In this document: piece by piece, positions 11,415 to 20,494 of the stretch
Numbering within the stretch: the first letter of the stretch is position 1
How the letters are laid out: the number at the start of each line of letters is the position of its first letter
The notes under the pieces: generated by a model
The model's database searches: none
The model's input: only the letters and a program-made list of their open reading frames with translations
Told to the model about the DNA's origin: nothing
Program-made: the position numbers and the translations under genes
Source: a virus
IMG/VR virus record: IMGVR_UViG_3300019850_000039
Span: 1 to 21,965 of that record
Length of the DNA: 21,965 bases
Direction: 5' to 3' (one strand)

Positions 11415-13910
11415 TTATGTTGTTTTTTCTATATGATAATGTAATGTAAACATAACATCAGGTGGATTATATGTATCAGAACATTTTGTATAAAATAATA
11501 AATTACCATTTTCATGATAAATAGCTATTTCATTAAAAATAAATGATTCTTCTTGTGGTACTATTCTTTGTATATAATATGCTTCTGGTCTTTCTATAAT
11601 ATAATCAGCATTGGATTCATATACAGGTTGTTCACCATTATCCATATCACCTATATATCTAAATAATTTTATAGTAACATTACCAAAATTAAAATTATCA
11701 AGATTAAAATTGCCTATCCTTAATAATACTATATATCCATCTTGAGGATGATCAAATTCTAATTTCATGACATCTGGATCACCTAATATAAATTCTGATG
11801 GATTTATTCTTTTATTATTTGTATCATATACATTTGCTATTACACCATTTGTACCAAGATTATGAACTACATTCCATTCTGTTGCAGGTGTGTTTTGAAA
11901 AAATACAACATTACCTTCTGATAATACATCTCTTCTTGTTATAGTTGTTCCTGTAGAAAAATTAGCTAATGAACTAATATTACTAACTAATTCTAAATCA
12001 CCTTCATATTCTTTTTCATCATCTTCATTAAAATTGATAATCAATTTTTGATTGTTGAGATTATTTGTAATATCCCATAAATTATTTATGGGTTGCTGTG
12101 TTTTTGATTCATCAGCTATTTTTAATAATGCAAAACCTGTTATAGGTTCATTAAACAATACACGACATACACTTGTTGAGTCAAAAATTATACTTGATGG
12201 TATTATTTCATTAAAAATATCATCAAAAGTTTGAATATGTAAATGACCTCCAAGATTATGATGTATTATCCATTCATTAGATATTGTATTTTGTTTATGA
12301 ATATAACCCCCAACAACTAAACTATAATAATATTCATTTTTACTTAATACAAAAGCGGTTTTTCCGGCAACACCTTCATATAAAGAAACAAATTTATTAG
12401 AAAAATTAGTTTTAGGTGCTAATACTATTCTATAATGTGAAACTCTATTAACAGGTCTTAAATATTCCCAATATGAACTTATATTTTCCCATGTTTCTTT
12501 AGATAATACTTTATCATTATCAAGTGATTCTGTACTTAAATCTATTTCAACTATATAATGAGTGCTTAATAATTTACCACAAGTATCATAATTATCAACA
12601 GTACAAGGATAAGTATTTTGTGTATAATACATTAAACCAGCACCACCTGATATAGGTGGTTGATGATATTCAGGTTTTGTAGTATATATAACATCATACC
12701 ATTCATCAGCAGGGACATTTGTTGTTTGATTTGTATTACTATAATATGGATAATTAGGCCATGTATTTATATCAGCAGGATTTATACTACTTGGCCAATT
12801 AGGCCAAGATGCAACATCTTTTATATGCCATCTTTCATATAAATTTAATCTATTTTTTGTATTTGTTAATATACGCCATAAAATAAAGAAATCTGTATAT
12901 GTTCCTTTTCTTTTAAGAATCCATATCATATCTCTTACAAATTCTCTTTTTTGTAATTCAGGAATATTAAATATCTCAACATCAAACATATCATAAAATT
13001 TAGATAAATATCCAAGATATTCAATAGATGTATTCATAGCATCTATAAGATCCCATACATCTTTTAATTGATTATATTCTTCTTGATATAATTCATCAAA
13101 GAATATATCCATAAATTCTTTAAATTTAATGGTTCTCTGATGTTCTGGAACAGCATTCATTATGAAATTTTTCATACCATAAAATATAATACGACAATCG
13201 TAATCATTATCATCTTTAAATATTCTATGAAATAACAAGAATATATTATCATAATCAATATAATTTCTTATATCTATATCTATACCCCATTTATCTTCAT
13301 AATAATCATGGGCCATTGTTTTAAGCCAATCATGAAATAAAGAATCTTTACGCCAATATGTTTCTCTATTATTATTAAAAGCTCCATTAAAACCAGCATT
13401 TAATGATGTATTATATTCATCAAATTCATAATATGTGCCTGATAATGATGCAACTATTGTATCACCTGGCTTTATAGAATGACCTGCATCATGTGCAGTA
13501 AAATTGAATCTATCATCTTCTGTTGATAAATATTTAACATATATTGGTATATATCCAACATTAGGTTCTTTTACATAGAAATGAACAATACCATTACCAT
13601 TAGCATTAATATTAACAAATGGAGATACAATATATGAATTATCTGTTCTTATTTCATTAGGATTATAAGAATAATCTATATTAAACACATTTATTTCAAA
13701 ATTTGTAAAGACAACATCATCACCTGTATCATCATCAAAAGTCCAAAATCCATCAATATATGATGCACTTGTATTATCAACAAATGTACTAACAAATAAA
13801 ACATCCCATTTATATGATAAAATAGGCAAATCTATATGTTTGGTTTTTTTGATTTCATCAAAAAAATCACTTATCATAAAATATGGTGAATCACTAAACT
13901 TACCTTGCAT
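11415..13910 (-). CDS. Baseplate wedge protein, gp7/gpI-like, with receptor-type modules
   Basis: At 831 aa this is the largest protein here. Residues 1-180 are beta-rich. Residues 270-350 contain helical YLGYLSKFYDMFDVEIF, then QKREFVRDMIWILKRKGTY and FFILWRIL, characteristic of P2 gpI-type tail proteins and wedge proteins of T4-related phages. After a Trp/Pro-rich link (SWPNWPSSINPADINTWPNYP) come two copies of an HNLG module (about 545-600 and 678-733: EWIIHHNLGG and EWNVVHNLGT), then a beta-rich C-terminus. AAGG lies 7 nt before the ATG, 8 nt after gp6-like. With gp25-like and gp6-like just upstream it should form the baseplate wedge. The HNLG modules are additions not known to me from T4 gp7. 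Confidence 0.78.
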   Translation of the reverse strand: MQGKFSDSPYFMISDFFDEIKKTKHIDLPILSYKWDVLFVSTFVDNTSASYIDGFWTFDDDTGDDVVFTNFEINVFNIDYSYNPNEIRTDNSYIVSPFVNINANGNGIVHFYVKEPNVGYIPIYVKYLSTEDDRFNFTAHDAGHSIKPGDTIVASLSGTYYEFDEYNTSLNAGFNGAFNNNRETYWRKDSLFHDWLKTMAHDYYEDKWGIDIDIRNYIDYDNIFLLFHRIFKDDNDYDCRIIFYGMKNFIMNAVPEHQRTIKFKEFMDIFFDELYQEEYNQLKDVWDLIDAMNTSIEYLGYLSKFYDMFDVEIFNIPELQKREFVRDMIWILKRKGTYTDFFILWRILTNTKNRLNLYERWHIKDVASWPNWPSSINPADINTWPNYPYYSNTNQTTNVPADEWYDVIYTTKPEYHQPPISGGAGLMYYTQNTYPCTVDNYDTCGKLLSTHYIVEIDLSTESLDNDKVLSKETWENISSYWEYLRPVNRVSHYRIVLAPKTNFSNKFVSLYEGVAGKTAFVLSKNEYYYSLVVGGYIHKQNTISNEWIIHHNLGGHLHIQTFDDIFNEIIPSSIIFDSTSVCRVLFNEPITGFALLKIADESKTQQPINNLWDITNNLNNQKLIINFNEDDEKEYEGDLELVSNISSLANFSTGTTITRRDVLSEGNVVFFQNTPATEWNVVHNLGTNGVIANVYDTNNKRINPSEFILGDPDVMKLEFDHPQDGYIVLLRIGNFNLDNFNFGNVTIKLFRYIGDMDNGEQPVYESNADYIIERPEAYYIQRIVPQEESFIFNEIAIYHENGNLLFYTKCSDTYNPPDVMFTLHYHIEKTT

Positions 13911-13918
13911 ATTATACC

Positions 13919-15754
13919 TTATATCTCTGTGTAAAATCTACACATTTCAATAACAACCATAGGATATTGATCATATCCAAGTTCAATAGTTCTTAATTTA
14001 TTATCTATATATAAATCATATGAATCATGTTCATACATAGGATATAAATTATCAGTATTAGGTTCATAAATATATTGTTTATTACTACATGATAATTCAT
14101 GTGTATATGTTGATAATTCTCTTAATACTAAATTATCAACACCCTTTATATTTTTAAATTCATCAGTATCTGATATAATACTTTGATCAAGTATAAAATT
14201 ATGAATATCCATAAATGATATTTCTTCATGATAATTTCTGAATACCCTATTAAAAAAATAATTTAATTTATTCTTTACATCATCACGAACATCTGTATAA
14301 TTATATGTTCTTTTTATTCTTATTCCAATATCAAATCTAAAATATACCAAATTAGGTAATACTGGAACTTCATAAGCATTTAACATTTTTCTTGGTTCAA
14401 GATATTGTAATAAATTATCTCTAAAATCAATATTATATGAAATAGGTATTTCTATATCATGTGATAAAGATGCATCATTATTTTCTGTCCATGTTACAAT
14501 TGACGTATTTATAGTACCCGGAATAAATAAAGCCTCATATCCTTTTGGTGGTACTACAGATATATATACTTTATTATATTCAAGAACATTTCCTGGATCT
14601 ATTTCTTGTTCCCCCCACGCATATCCTTTAGCTACATTACTTCTTGCTTCAAGATGATATGTATAATCCTTTGAAGTAACATTTCTATACTGAGAATGAA
14701 CATTGCTTCTTGAAGATACTTTTATATCTTCAATATTTTCATAATCAGATCCAAGTATAGAAGATTCATCATTTGTAAATTGAAGTATTTGTTCTGTTGG
14801 TATTCTTATATCTTTTGTTATATTATATATAATAAAATTATTAATATTTGTAGGATTATCTATTATGTTTTTACCTATAACACCATTTTCACCATTTGAA
14901 TTTAACAAAGTAACTGTTATTTCATCAGTTGATTTAGGAACTTTTCTTGCTGAATCAAATCTTAAAACATATCTTTTATATTTGTCATAGACAAACATAA
15001 AGACATTATCAAAATCTTCTTTTAATCCTGACATTTCACTATAAAAATCACTAACACGAACCCATTGTTCATTATTAACTCTTACTTCTATAGATGGAAC
15101 TATATATGGAAATGTACCATTATCATAATTATGAAATGGTAAAAATATTTCATTATCTATCATATCTTTATATGTATATGATAAAGTTTCTATAGTACCT
15201 TCTTTCATATAAAAATCAAATGAAACAGTAATACCATTACTTCCACTTACTATAGGAGTATCATCTGTTGATATATTAAAAATATATTCATCTGTTGTAT
15301 TATATGAAATTGACGCATTATCTATAGTTGATTGACCTATATCTATTGTTTGCCATGGTGCTATCATTATTTGATCACCATCAGAAATATAAGTGGTTGT
15401 TATTCCTGTATTATCATCTATTGAAGAACAACTTAATATAGTATCTATAGATACATAAGATGATATTATACCTCTTGGATAATATCCTTTTTGTAAAGCA
15501 AGAGAATGTACAGTTTCATATACATTTGCTGATTCCATATAAACATTTTTAGCTACCATATTTGTATGAAATGAATTAAAATCTGATACATATGCTAATA
15601 ACTCTAATATCATGGTCATATTAGCACCATGATAATTATAATCACGAAATGTTTCTGATTGTTTTAATAATTCTACATTTTTAGCTAATGCAGTAGCAAA
15701 ATCAGATTCTAAATATTCTGGAATTAGTTCATTATAATTTTTATCTTTTGACAT
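13919..15754 (-). CDS. 6: Baseplate wedge protein gp6-like (gpJ family)
   Basis: T4 gp6 forms the continuous inner ring of the baseplate and couples wedge movement to sheath contraction. The N-terminus here shows the family signature: ILELLAYVSDFNSFHTNMVAK, then ESANVYETVHSLALQKGYYPRG, which matches the corresponding T4 gp6 region in pattern. The middle is beta-rich, and the C-terminal third (DVRDDVKNKLNYFFNRVFRN near residue 500, then ISFMDIHNFILDQS) is the gpJ-type helical domain. At 611 aa it is slightly shorter than T4 gp6 (660). AAAGGA lies 8 nt before the ATG. It lies 27 nt after gp25-like and 8 nt before the gp7/gpI-like gene, the order expected for a wedge operon. Confidence 0.88.
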   Translation of the reverse strand: MSKDKNYNELIPEYLESDFATALAKNVELLKQSETFRDYNYHGANMTMILELLAYVSDFNSFHTNMVAKNVYMESANVYETVHSLALQKGYYPRGIISSYVSIDTILSCSSIDDNTGITTTYISDGDQIMIAPWQTIDIGQSTIDNASISYNTTDEYIFNISTDDTPIVSGSNGITVSFDFYMKEGTIETLSYTYKDMIDNEIFLPFHNYDNGTFPYIVPSIEVRVNNEQWVRVSDFYSEMSGLKEDFDNVFMFVYDKYKRYVLRFDSARKVPKSTDEITVTLLNSNGENGVIGKNIIDNPTNINNFIIYNITKDIRIPTEQILQFTNDESSILGSDYENIEDIKVSSRSNVHSQYRNVTSKDYTYHLEARSNVAKGYAWGEQEIDPGNVLEYNKVYISVVPPKGYEALFIPGTINTSIVTWTENNDASLSHDIEIPISYNIDFRDNLLQYLEPRKMLNAYEVPVLPNLVYFRFDIGIRIKRTYNYTDVRDDVKNKLNYFFNRVFRNYHEEISFMDIHNFILDQSIISDTDEFKNIKGVDNLVLRELSTYTHELSCSNKQYIYEPNTDNLYPMYEHDSYDLYIDNKLRTIELGYDQYPMVVIEMCRFYTEI

Positions 15755-15781
15755 TCTATTATCCTTTATAATTTTTATGTT

Positions 15782-16153
15782 TTATACAGCTCTAATTACA
15801 TCTGTAAAAACATAAGATGTATCCCCTTCTGATATTACTTTATATGTTAATTGAACAACATACATATTAGAATCTGGTTTAGCAGTAACATGCAAATTTT
15901 CAACTTTTATTCTATCTTCCCACATTTTTATAGATTGTAATAATAATTCACCTAATCTTTGTGCAGTTATTTGATCAATTTGTTCAAATAAAATACCCCA
16001 TGATGGACTGGCAAAAGGCCATAACATTCTGCGTGAACCTTGTAATGTTTTCCAAATATTAATCAAAGAATTTTGAATGGCATCATTTTCTTCCATATCA
16101 TTAATATCACCATCAACCTTCTTTTCAAAATTTATATCTAAATCTTTCCACAT
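15782..16153 (-). CDS. 25: Baseplate wedge protein gp25-like (GPW/gp25 family)
   Basis: A sheath-initiator and wedge protein joining gp6 to the first sheath ring. At 123 aa it has the usual family length (T4 gp25 132 aa). The core LQGSRRMLWPFASPSWG at about residues 37-53 corresponds to the conserved loop before the G-x-P segment, followed by helical EQIDQITAQRLGELLLQSI and the strand RIKVENLHVTA. The well-known EPR-type motif of the family appears altered here (SRRMLWP). AAAGGAG lies before the ATG at 16153, 45 nt after the spike gene. No lysozyme function is implied, despite old annotation of this family. Confidence 0.88.
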   Translation of the reverse strand: MWKDLDINFEKKVDGDINDMEENDAIQNSLINIWKTLQGSRRMLWPFASPSWGILFEQIDQITAQRLGELLLQSIKMWEDRIKVENLHVTAKPDSNMYVVQLTYKVISEGDTSYVFTDVIRAV

Positions 16154-16198
16154 TAAAATGAACTCCTTTTATTATATACTTATAATAAAATATAAACA

Positions 16199-17719
16199 TT
16201 ATACAATTACACTTCCTTTTTCTTCACATTCCATAGGCGGACAAGGATCTGGCTCTGGTGGTATATCTGAATAATCAAGCACCGGTGGTAATGGTGGTAC
16301 AGGTGGCGGTGGAATAGGATCTGGCTCTGGTGGTTTTATTATAATTGGTGGTAATGGTGGAATCGGTGGTGCTGGTGCAACAGAAGAAACAGCAGCTACT
16401 GCACTACCTGGCCCTGCTTCACTTGGTTCTGCTGTAACAGCTGTATCAGCATCTATCGCCCATTTAGCACATCCATTAGCAATACCACCCCATGTAAGAA
16501 CATCAGCAATATTAGTTATTGCTGCAAAATCATTAAAAGTACCAGCTTTAAAAGTAATAGTTGGAGCCTCAAGAATTATTTCTGTATCTGATTGTAAATG
16601 TATAGTATCAATACTTTCTATTTTTCTTTTTCCAACACTAAAATCTTCCCAGTCAAAACCAACTATATATGTTTTATTTGATATTGTAAATGAATTTTCA
16701 TTACCAATAATCATTTCATTATCACTTTCACCAACAAATCTATCTTTACTTCCACTAACCCAATCAACACTATTATCACCTACATATAATTTTCTTTTAT
16801 TATCAGTATATATTACCTCATTATCATATATATGATATATCATATCAACTAATACATCTTTCCTATCATTGATATGTATTTTAGAATATCTATTTAAATA
16901 TATCTCATCCCATTGATCTAACATAACTAATGAAGTTCTATTAGTATCAATCTTCCTATGATAATCATTCATAACATGTTCGAATTTCATATCATCACAA
17001 ATATCCCATCGCTTTTCAGCATTTCTAATGGTCATCTGACCAATTTCACCAATCTCGATGTATGAATTTGAAGGATGATAAATATGATAACGACGATTAG
17101 CTTCCGTATCATCTATTTCAGTATATATTCCAGAATGACTATACATAACTGTATTAAATGGATATTGTGCCTGATACATTGGTGGGTATTCATCCCAAGT
17201 ACCAGCAAAAGCAATCATAACACCTATATCTTGTTTAGGAAGTTTTACTTCAAGTAATGTAGTTTCTCCAAGTTTATCTCGTTTCATTAAACGGTGAGTA
17301 TCTGGTTCTTCAATCCAATCTGCTCTCGGAAATTCAGCCATTGGATCATTAAAACCTTCTGCAGGATTTGCAGGTTCAATTGGATTGCCAGGAATAGTAG
17401 CAAAATAACGTGGTTGCATCCAATTTCCATTCTCAAAAAATACCCAGACATAAGAGCCGTGTAACGGTACTGTCCAAATTCCGTTTCCAGAAACAGATCC
17501 TTGATACAATCCATAAGCAGGTTCAGCCCATGGCAATTCTTTAGTTGGAATTCCACGTTTATCTGTTTTATCCTTTAATTCATCATGAACACCCCAAACT
17601 CTAACACGACATCTGCATAATCGTTCTGGATCAAATCTGCATTCCACAACACCTCGATAAATACCATAAAATTTATCTGTTTCTGTTTCAAAATCGTATA
17701 TACTATTTTTTATTGGCAT
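16199..17719 (-). CDS. 5: Baseplate spike protein gp5-like, no lysozyme domain, proline-rich tail
   Basis: This protein should form the central trimeric spike that pierces the outer membrane. Residues 15-110 form the OB-fold (YRGVVECRFDPERLCRCRVRV, then GSYVWVFFENGNWMQPRYFA), as in T4 gp5 and VgrG. After a linker, residues 145-420 are beta-rich with short repeating strands (KIHINDRKDVLVDM, KRKLYVGDN, NEMIIGNEN), fitting a beta-helix. The lysozyme domain of T4 gp5 is absent. Residues 450-506 are unusual: runs of PPIPP and PPPP with EPDP units, ending CPPMECEEKGSVIV. AAGGA, carried by the endonuclease upstream, lies 10 nt before the ATG. The gp27-like hub should be its direct partner, but two endonuclease genes separate them. 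Confidence 0.87.
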   Translation of the reverse strand: MPIKNSIYDFETETDKFYGIYRGVVECRFDPERLCRCRVRVWGVHDELKDKTDKRGIPTKELPWAEPAYGLYQGSVSGNGIWTVPLHGSYVWVFFENGNWMQPRYFATIPGNPIEPANPAEGFNDPMAEFPRADWIEEPDTHRLMKRDKLGETTLLEVKLPKQDIGVMIAFAGTWDEYPPMYQAQYPFNTVMYSHSGIYTEIDDTEANRRYHIYHPSNSYIEIGEIGQMTIRNAEKRWDICDDMKFEHVMNDYHRKIDTNRTSLVMLDQWDEIYLNRYSKIHINDRKDVLVDMIYHIYDNEVIYTDNKRKLYVGDNSVDWVSGSKDRFVGESDNEMIIGNENSFTISNKTYIVGFDWEDFSVGKRKIESIDTIHLQSDTEIILEAPTITFKAGTFNDFAAITNIADVLTWGGIANGCAKWAIDADTAVTAEPSEAGPGSAVAAVSSVAPAPPIPPLPPIIIKPPEPDPIPPPPVPPLPPVLDYSDIPPEPDPCPPMECEEKGSVIV

Positions 17720-17728
17720 TTTTTATAT

Positions 17729-17736
17729 TTCCTTAC
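17729..17736 (-). promoter_or_regulatory. Ribosome binding site of the spike gene, supplied by the endonuclease gene
   Basis: GTAAGGAA overlaps the stop codon (TAA, 17733-17735) of the endonuclease gene at 17733-18869 and is the only Shine-Dalgarno before the spike ATG at 17719. The same arrangement recurs at 21805-21812, indicating termination-reinitiation through a tail that belongs to the mobile gene. Confidence 0.7.
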
Positions 17737-18869
17737 TTTTCTTTTTGACATTCTTTTCTTTGATATTGTTTAATGCCACATTTATCAGCTTTATGTATTT
17801 CATTATGACAAGCTTTACATAAAGTTATACAATTATCTGCATCTGCGGATTCAATAGGATTAACTTCTATACCTTCATAATGATGACAATGTAATATTGT
17901 ATCAGTTGTACTACATCTTTGACAGGTATAATTATCCCTCTTTAAAACAAGTTTCCTTAATGCAGGTTGTACTTCTCTTGATGTATTGGTCTTATACCCT
18001 TTAGGATATAAAACTTGTCTATATGTAGGGCATGCTTGCTTACATTCAATAGAACAATAAAGATTACATTCTCCTGATCCTTTACCGTTTATACATTTTA
18101 TTTTACTTTTTACAGAACTTAATGTAGGTATATACCATGAATCACAATATGTACATTTAACTTCTAATACATTTGAATCTTCTTTATTTCTTTTACAAGT
18201 AATTCCATATGGTTCTAATTGCTTTGTGTATTTATCATATACAGGTATATTGTTGCTTGTATATTTTTCTTCATATTTACCTGCACATTTAGGACATCCT
18301 TGTCTAAGACTTGTATGATTTCTTGGTATTTGTTCAAATATACCATGTACAGGACATATAATTTGTACTTTGATGTTATTATTTTTATATTGTACTAAAG
18401 AATAATCATATTTATCACCATGTATTTCTTGTGCCTTTTCTATAAATTCTTGTGTAGAGTTTTTAATATTACCAGCACATTTATAACAACCTCTTTTTAA
18501 ATGGACATGATTTCTTGGTATTTGTTCAAATATACCATGTACAGGACATATAATCTTTATTTTATCTCTATTATTTTTATATTGTACTAAAGAATAATCA
18601 TATTTATTACCATGTATTTTTTTAGCATCTTCTATAAACTGTTGAGTTGTTTTTCTTAATTTATTTGATATTGATATATCTGAACATTTATGACAACCAG
18701 ATCCTTGTAAATGAACTCTTGGTTTTTGTTCAAAGACACCATGTACAGGGCATATAATTTTTATTTTATCACATGATCTTTTATACTCAACAAGTTTATA
18801 ATTATATTTATCACCATGAATACAATAGGCATCTTCTATAAACTGTTGAGTTGTCTTTCTTTTTGCCAT
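17733..18869 (-). CDS. HNH homing endonuclease with three zinc-finger repeats
   Basis: The 378-residue protein has three repeats in residues 4-195, each with C-x2-H and C-x2-C ligands; the second and third end in IPRNH-type segments instead of the usual HLxG. A Cys-rich middle domain (CTYC, CSIECKQAC) and a complete HNH domain follow (RDNYTCQRC, HCHHYEG, ADNC, CKACHNEIHK). It is the second of two endonuclease genes placed head to tail between the hub and spike genes, starting 3 bp after the stop of the gene at 18873-20426. The first repeat is the YC-x-HGDKYNYKL type, the second resembles AKKIHGNKYDYSL, and the third AQEIHGDKYDYSL. Its last 50 codons are about 90% identical in DNA to the partial gene at the right edge. 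Homing function is inferred from the domain plan and position. Confidence 0.92.
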   Translation of the reverse strand: MAKRKTTQQFIEDAYCIHGDKYNYKLVEYKRSCDKIKIICPVHGVFEQKPRVHLQGSGCHKCSDISISNKLRKTTQQFIEDAKKIHGNKYDYSLVQYKNNRDKIKIICPVHGIFEQIPRNHVHLKRGCYKCAGNIKNSTQEFIEKAQEIHGDKYDYSLVQYKNNNIKVQIICPVHGIFEQIPRNHTSLRQGCPKCAGKYEEKYTSNNIPVYDKYTKQLEPYGITCKRNKEDSNVLEVKCTYCDSWYIPTLSSVKSKIKCINGKGSGECNLYCSIECKQACPTYRQVLYPKGYKTNTSREVQPALRKLVLKRDNYTCQRCSTTDTILHCHHYEGIEVNPIESADADNCITLCKACHNEIHKADKCGIKQYQRKECQKEK

Positions 18870-18872
18870 TTT

Positions 18873-20426
18873 TTATATTTCATTACTTTCCTTGATTCCT
18901 TCTTTGCATTCTTTTCTTTGATATTGTTTAATGCCACATTTATCAGCTTTATGTATTTCATTATGACAGGTTTTGCATAGAGTAATACAATTGTCTGCGT
19001 CAGCAGATTCTATAGGATTTATTTCTATACCTTCATAATGATGGCAATGTAATTCAACATTAATTGCACTGCACTTTTGACATGTATAATTATCCCTTTT
19101 TAAAACAAGTTTCCTTAATGCAGGTTGCACTTCTCTTGATGTATTGGTCTTACCTTTATTATACCCTTTAGGATATAAAACTTGTCTATATGTTGGACAT
19201 GCTTGTTTACATTCATTGGAACAATATAAATTAGATTCTCCTGATTGTTTGCCATTTATACATTGTATTTTGTGTGTTACTGATTTCAATGTAGGAATAT
19301 ACCATGAATCACAATACATACATTTGACTTCTAATATATTATTGTCTTCTTTGTTTCTTCTACAAACAATTCCGTAAGGGCTTAATTGCTTTATATATGT
19401 ATCATATAAAGGTATATTATTATTTGCATATATAATTCCTTCATATTTATGCCCACATTTAAGACAACCTTTTCCTTGTAAATGATTATTTGGTATTTGT
19501 TCAAATATACCATGTTTAGAACATATAATTTTAATATTGATATTTAAATTTTCATATTGTACTAAAGAATAATCATATCTATCACCATGTACTTCTTGTG
19601 CTTTTTCTATAAATTGTTGTGTTGTTTTATATTTACCATTGCATTTTTTACATCCCTGTCCTTTTAAATGATGATTTGGTGTTTTTTCAAACATACCATG
19701 TACAGGACATATAATTTGTACTTTAGTATTACTATTTTTATATTGTACTAAAGAATAATTATACTTATCACCATGTACTTTTCTTGCATCAATAATAAAT
19801 TGTTCTATAGTTTTTCTATTATTTATAATCACACATTTAGGGCAACCAGATCCTTGTAAATGATTACTTGATGTTTGTTTAAAAATACCATGTACAGGAC
19901 ATATAATTTTTATTTTCTTATTTGATCCTTTATAATTAACTAATTTATAGTTATACTTATCACCATGCTTACAATAAGCATCTTCAATAAACTGTTGTGT
20001 GGTTTTTTTTAATTTATTTGATATTGATATATTTCTACATTTAGGGCAATTGTTTCCATTTAAATGATTATTTGGTTTTTGTTCAAACACCCCATGTATA
20101 GGACATATAATTTTAATTTTAGTATTATTGTTTTTATAATCAACAAGTTTATAATTATATTTATCACCATGAACTTTTTTAGCATCAATAATAAATTGTT
20201 CAGTTGTTTTTCTTTTCTTATTTGATAATTGTATAATGCTACATTTAGGGCAATTTTGTCCTCTTAAATGATTGCTTGGTATTTGTTCAAATATACCATG
20301 TATAGAACATATAATTTTTATTTTTATTGAATTATTTTTATACTGTACAAATTTATAATTATATTTATCACCATGAACTTTTTTAGCATCAATAATAAAT
20401 TGTTCAGTTGTTTTTCTTTTTGCCAT
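18873..20426 (-). CDS. HNH homing endonuclease with five zinc-finger repeats
   Basis: At 517 aa this is the longest copy, with five repeats. Predicted zinc ligands are C40/H43/C59/C62, C108/H111/C127/C130, C176/H179/C195/C198, C240/H243/C259/C262 and C302/H305/C321/C324. The Cys-rich middle domain (about 335-420) and HNH domain follow: C449-x2-C452, HCHH at 460-463, N479, C484-x2-CH and H492. The C-terminus extends to GIKESNEI, longer than in the sister at 5843-6976. An AAAGG ribosome binding site precedes the ATG, and promoter elements lie at 20439-20494, so this gene may start its own transcript after the hub gene. Repeats 1, 2 and 4 are IIDA[KR]KVH type, 3 is YCKHGD type and 5 is AQEVHGD type, a mosaic of the types seen in the other copies. 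Confidence 0.93.
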   Translation of the reverse strand: MAKRKTTEQFIIDAKKVHGDKYNYKFVQYKNNSIKIKIICSIHGIFEQIPSNHLRGQNCPKCSIIQLSNKKRKTTEQFIIDAKKVHGDKYNYKLVDYKNNNTKIKIICPIHGVFEQKPNNHLNGNNCPKCRNISISNKLKKTTQQFIEDAYCKHGDKYNYKLVNYKGSNKKIKIICPVHGIFKQTSSNHLQGSGCPKCVIINNRKTIEQFIIDARKVHGDKYNYSLVQYKNSNTKVQIICPVHGMFEKTPNHHLKGQGCKKCNGKYKTTQQFIEKAQEVHGDRYDYSLVQYENLNINIKIICSKHGIFEQIPNNHLQGKGCLKCGHKYEGIIYANNNIPLYDTYIKQLSPYGIVCRRNKEDNNILEVKCMYCDSWYIPTLKSVTHKIQCINGKQSGESNLYCSNECKQACPTYRQVLYPKGYNKGKTNTSREVQPALRKLVLKRDNYTCQKCSAINVELHCHHYEGIEINPIESADADNCITLCKTCHNEIHKADKCGIKQYQRKECKEGIKESNEI

Positions 20427-20438
20427 TTTTATACCTTT

Positions 20439-20494
20439 AATTATATATTATAATACAATTATATATTATAACATATTTCAATATAAAATGTAAA
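20439..20494 (-). promoter_or_regulatory. Promoter region with duplicated AT-rich box before the five-repeat endonuclease
   Basis: On the minus strand TTTACA (20494-20489) and TATAAT (20470-20465) are 18 bp apart. The 15-bp box around the -10 (20457-20471) is repeated exactly at 20439-20453, giving a second TATAAT one and a half helical turns downstream. The gap between the hub and endonuclease genes holds nothing else. Confidence 0.5.

Noticed and set aside
18340-20330. Regularly spaced direct repeats (for example around the CCATGTACAGGACATATAAT stretch), resembling a CRISPR-like array
   Set aside because: The period of about 190-205 bp and the frame match the protein repeats of the endonucleases, and the spacers are homologous to one another. 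This is protein repeat structure, not CRISPR.
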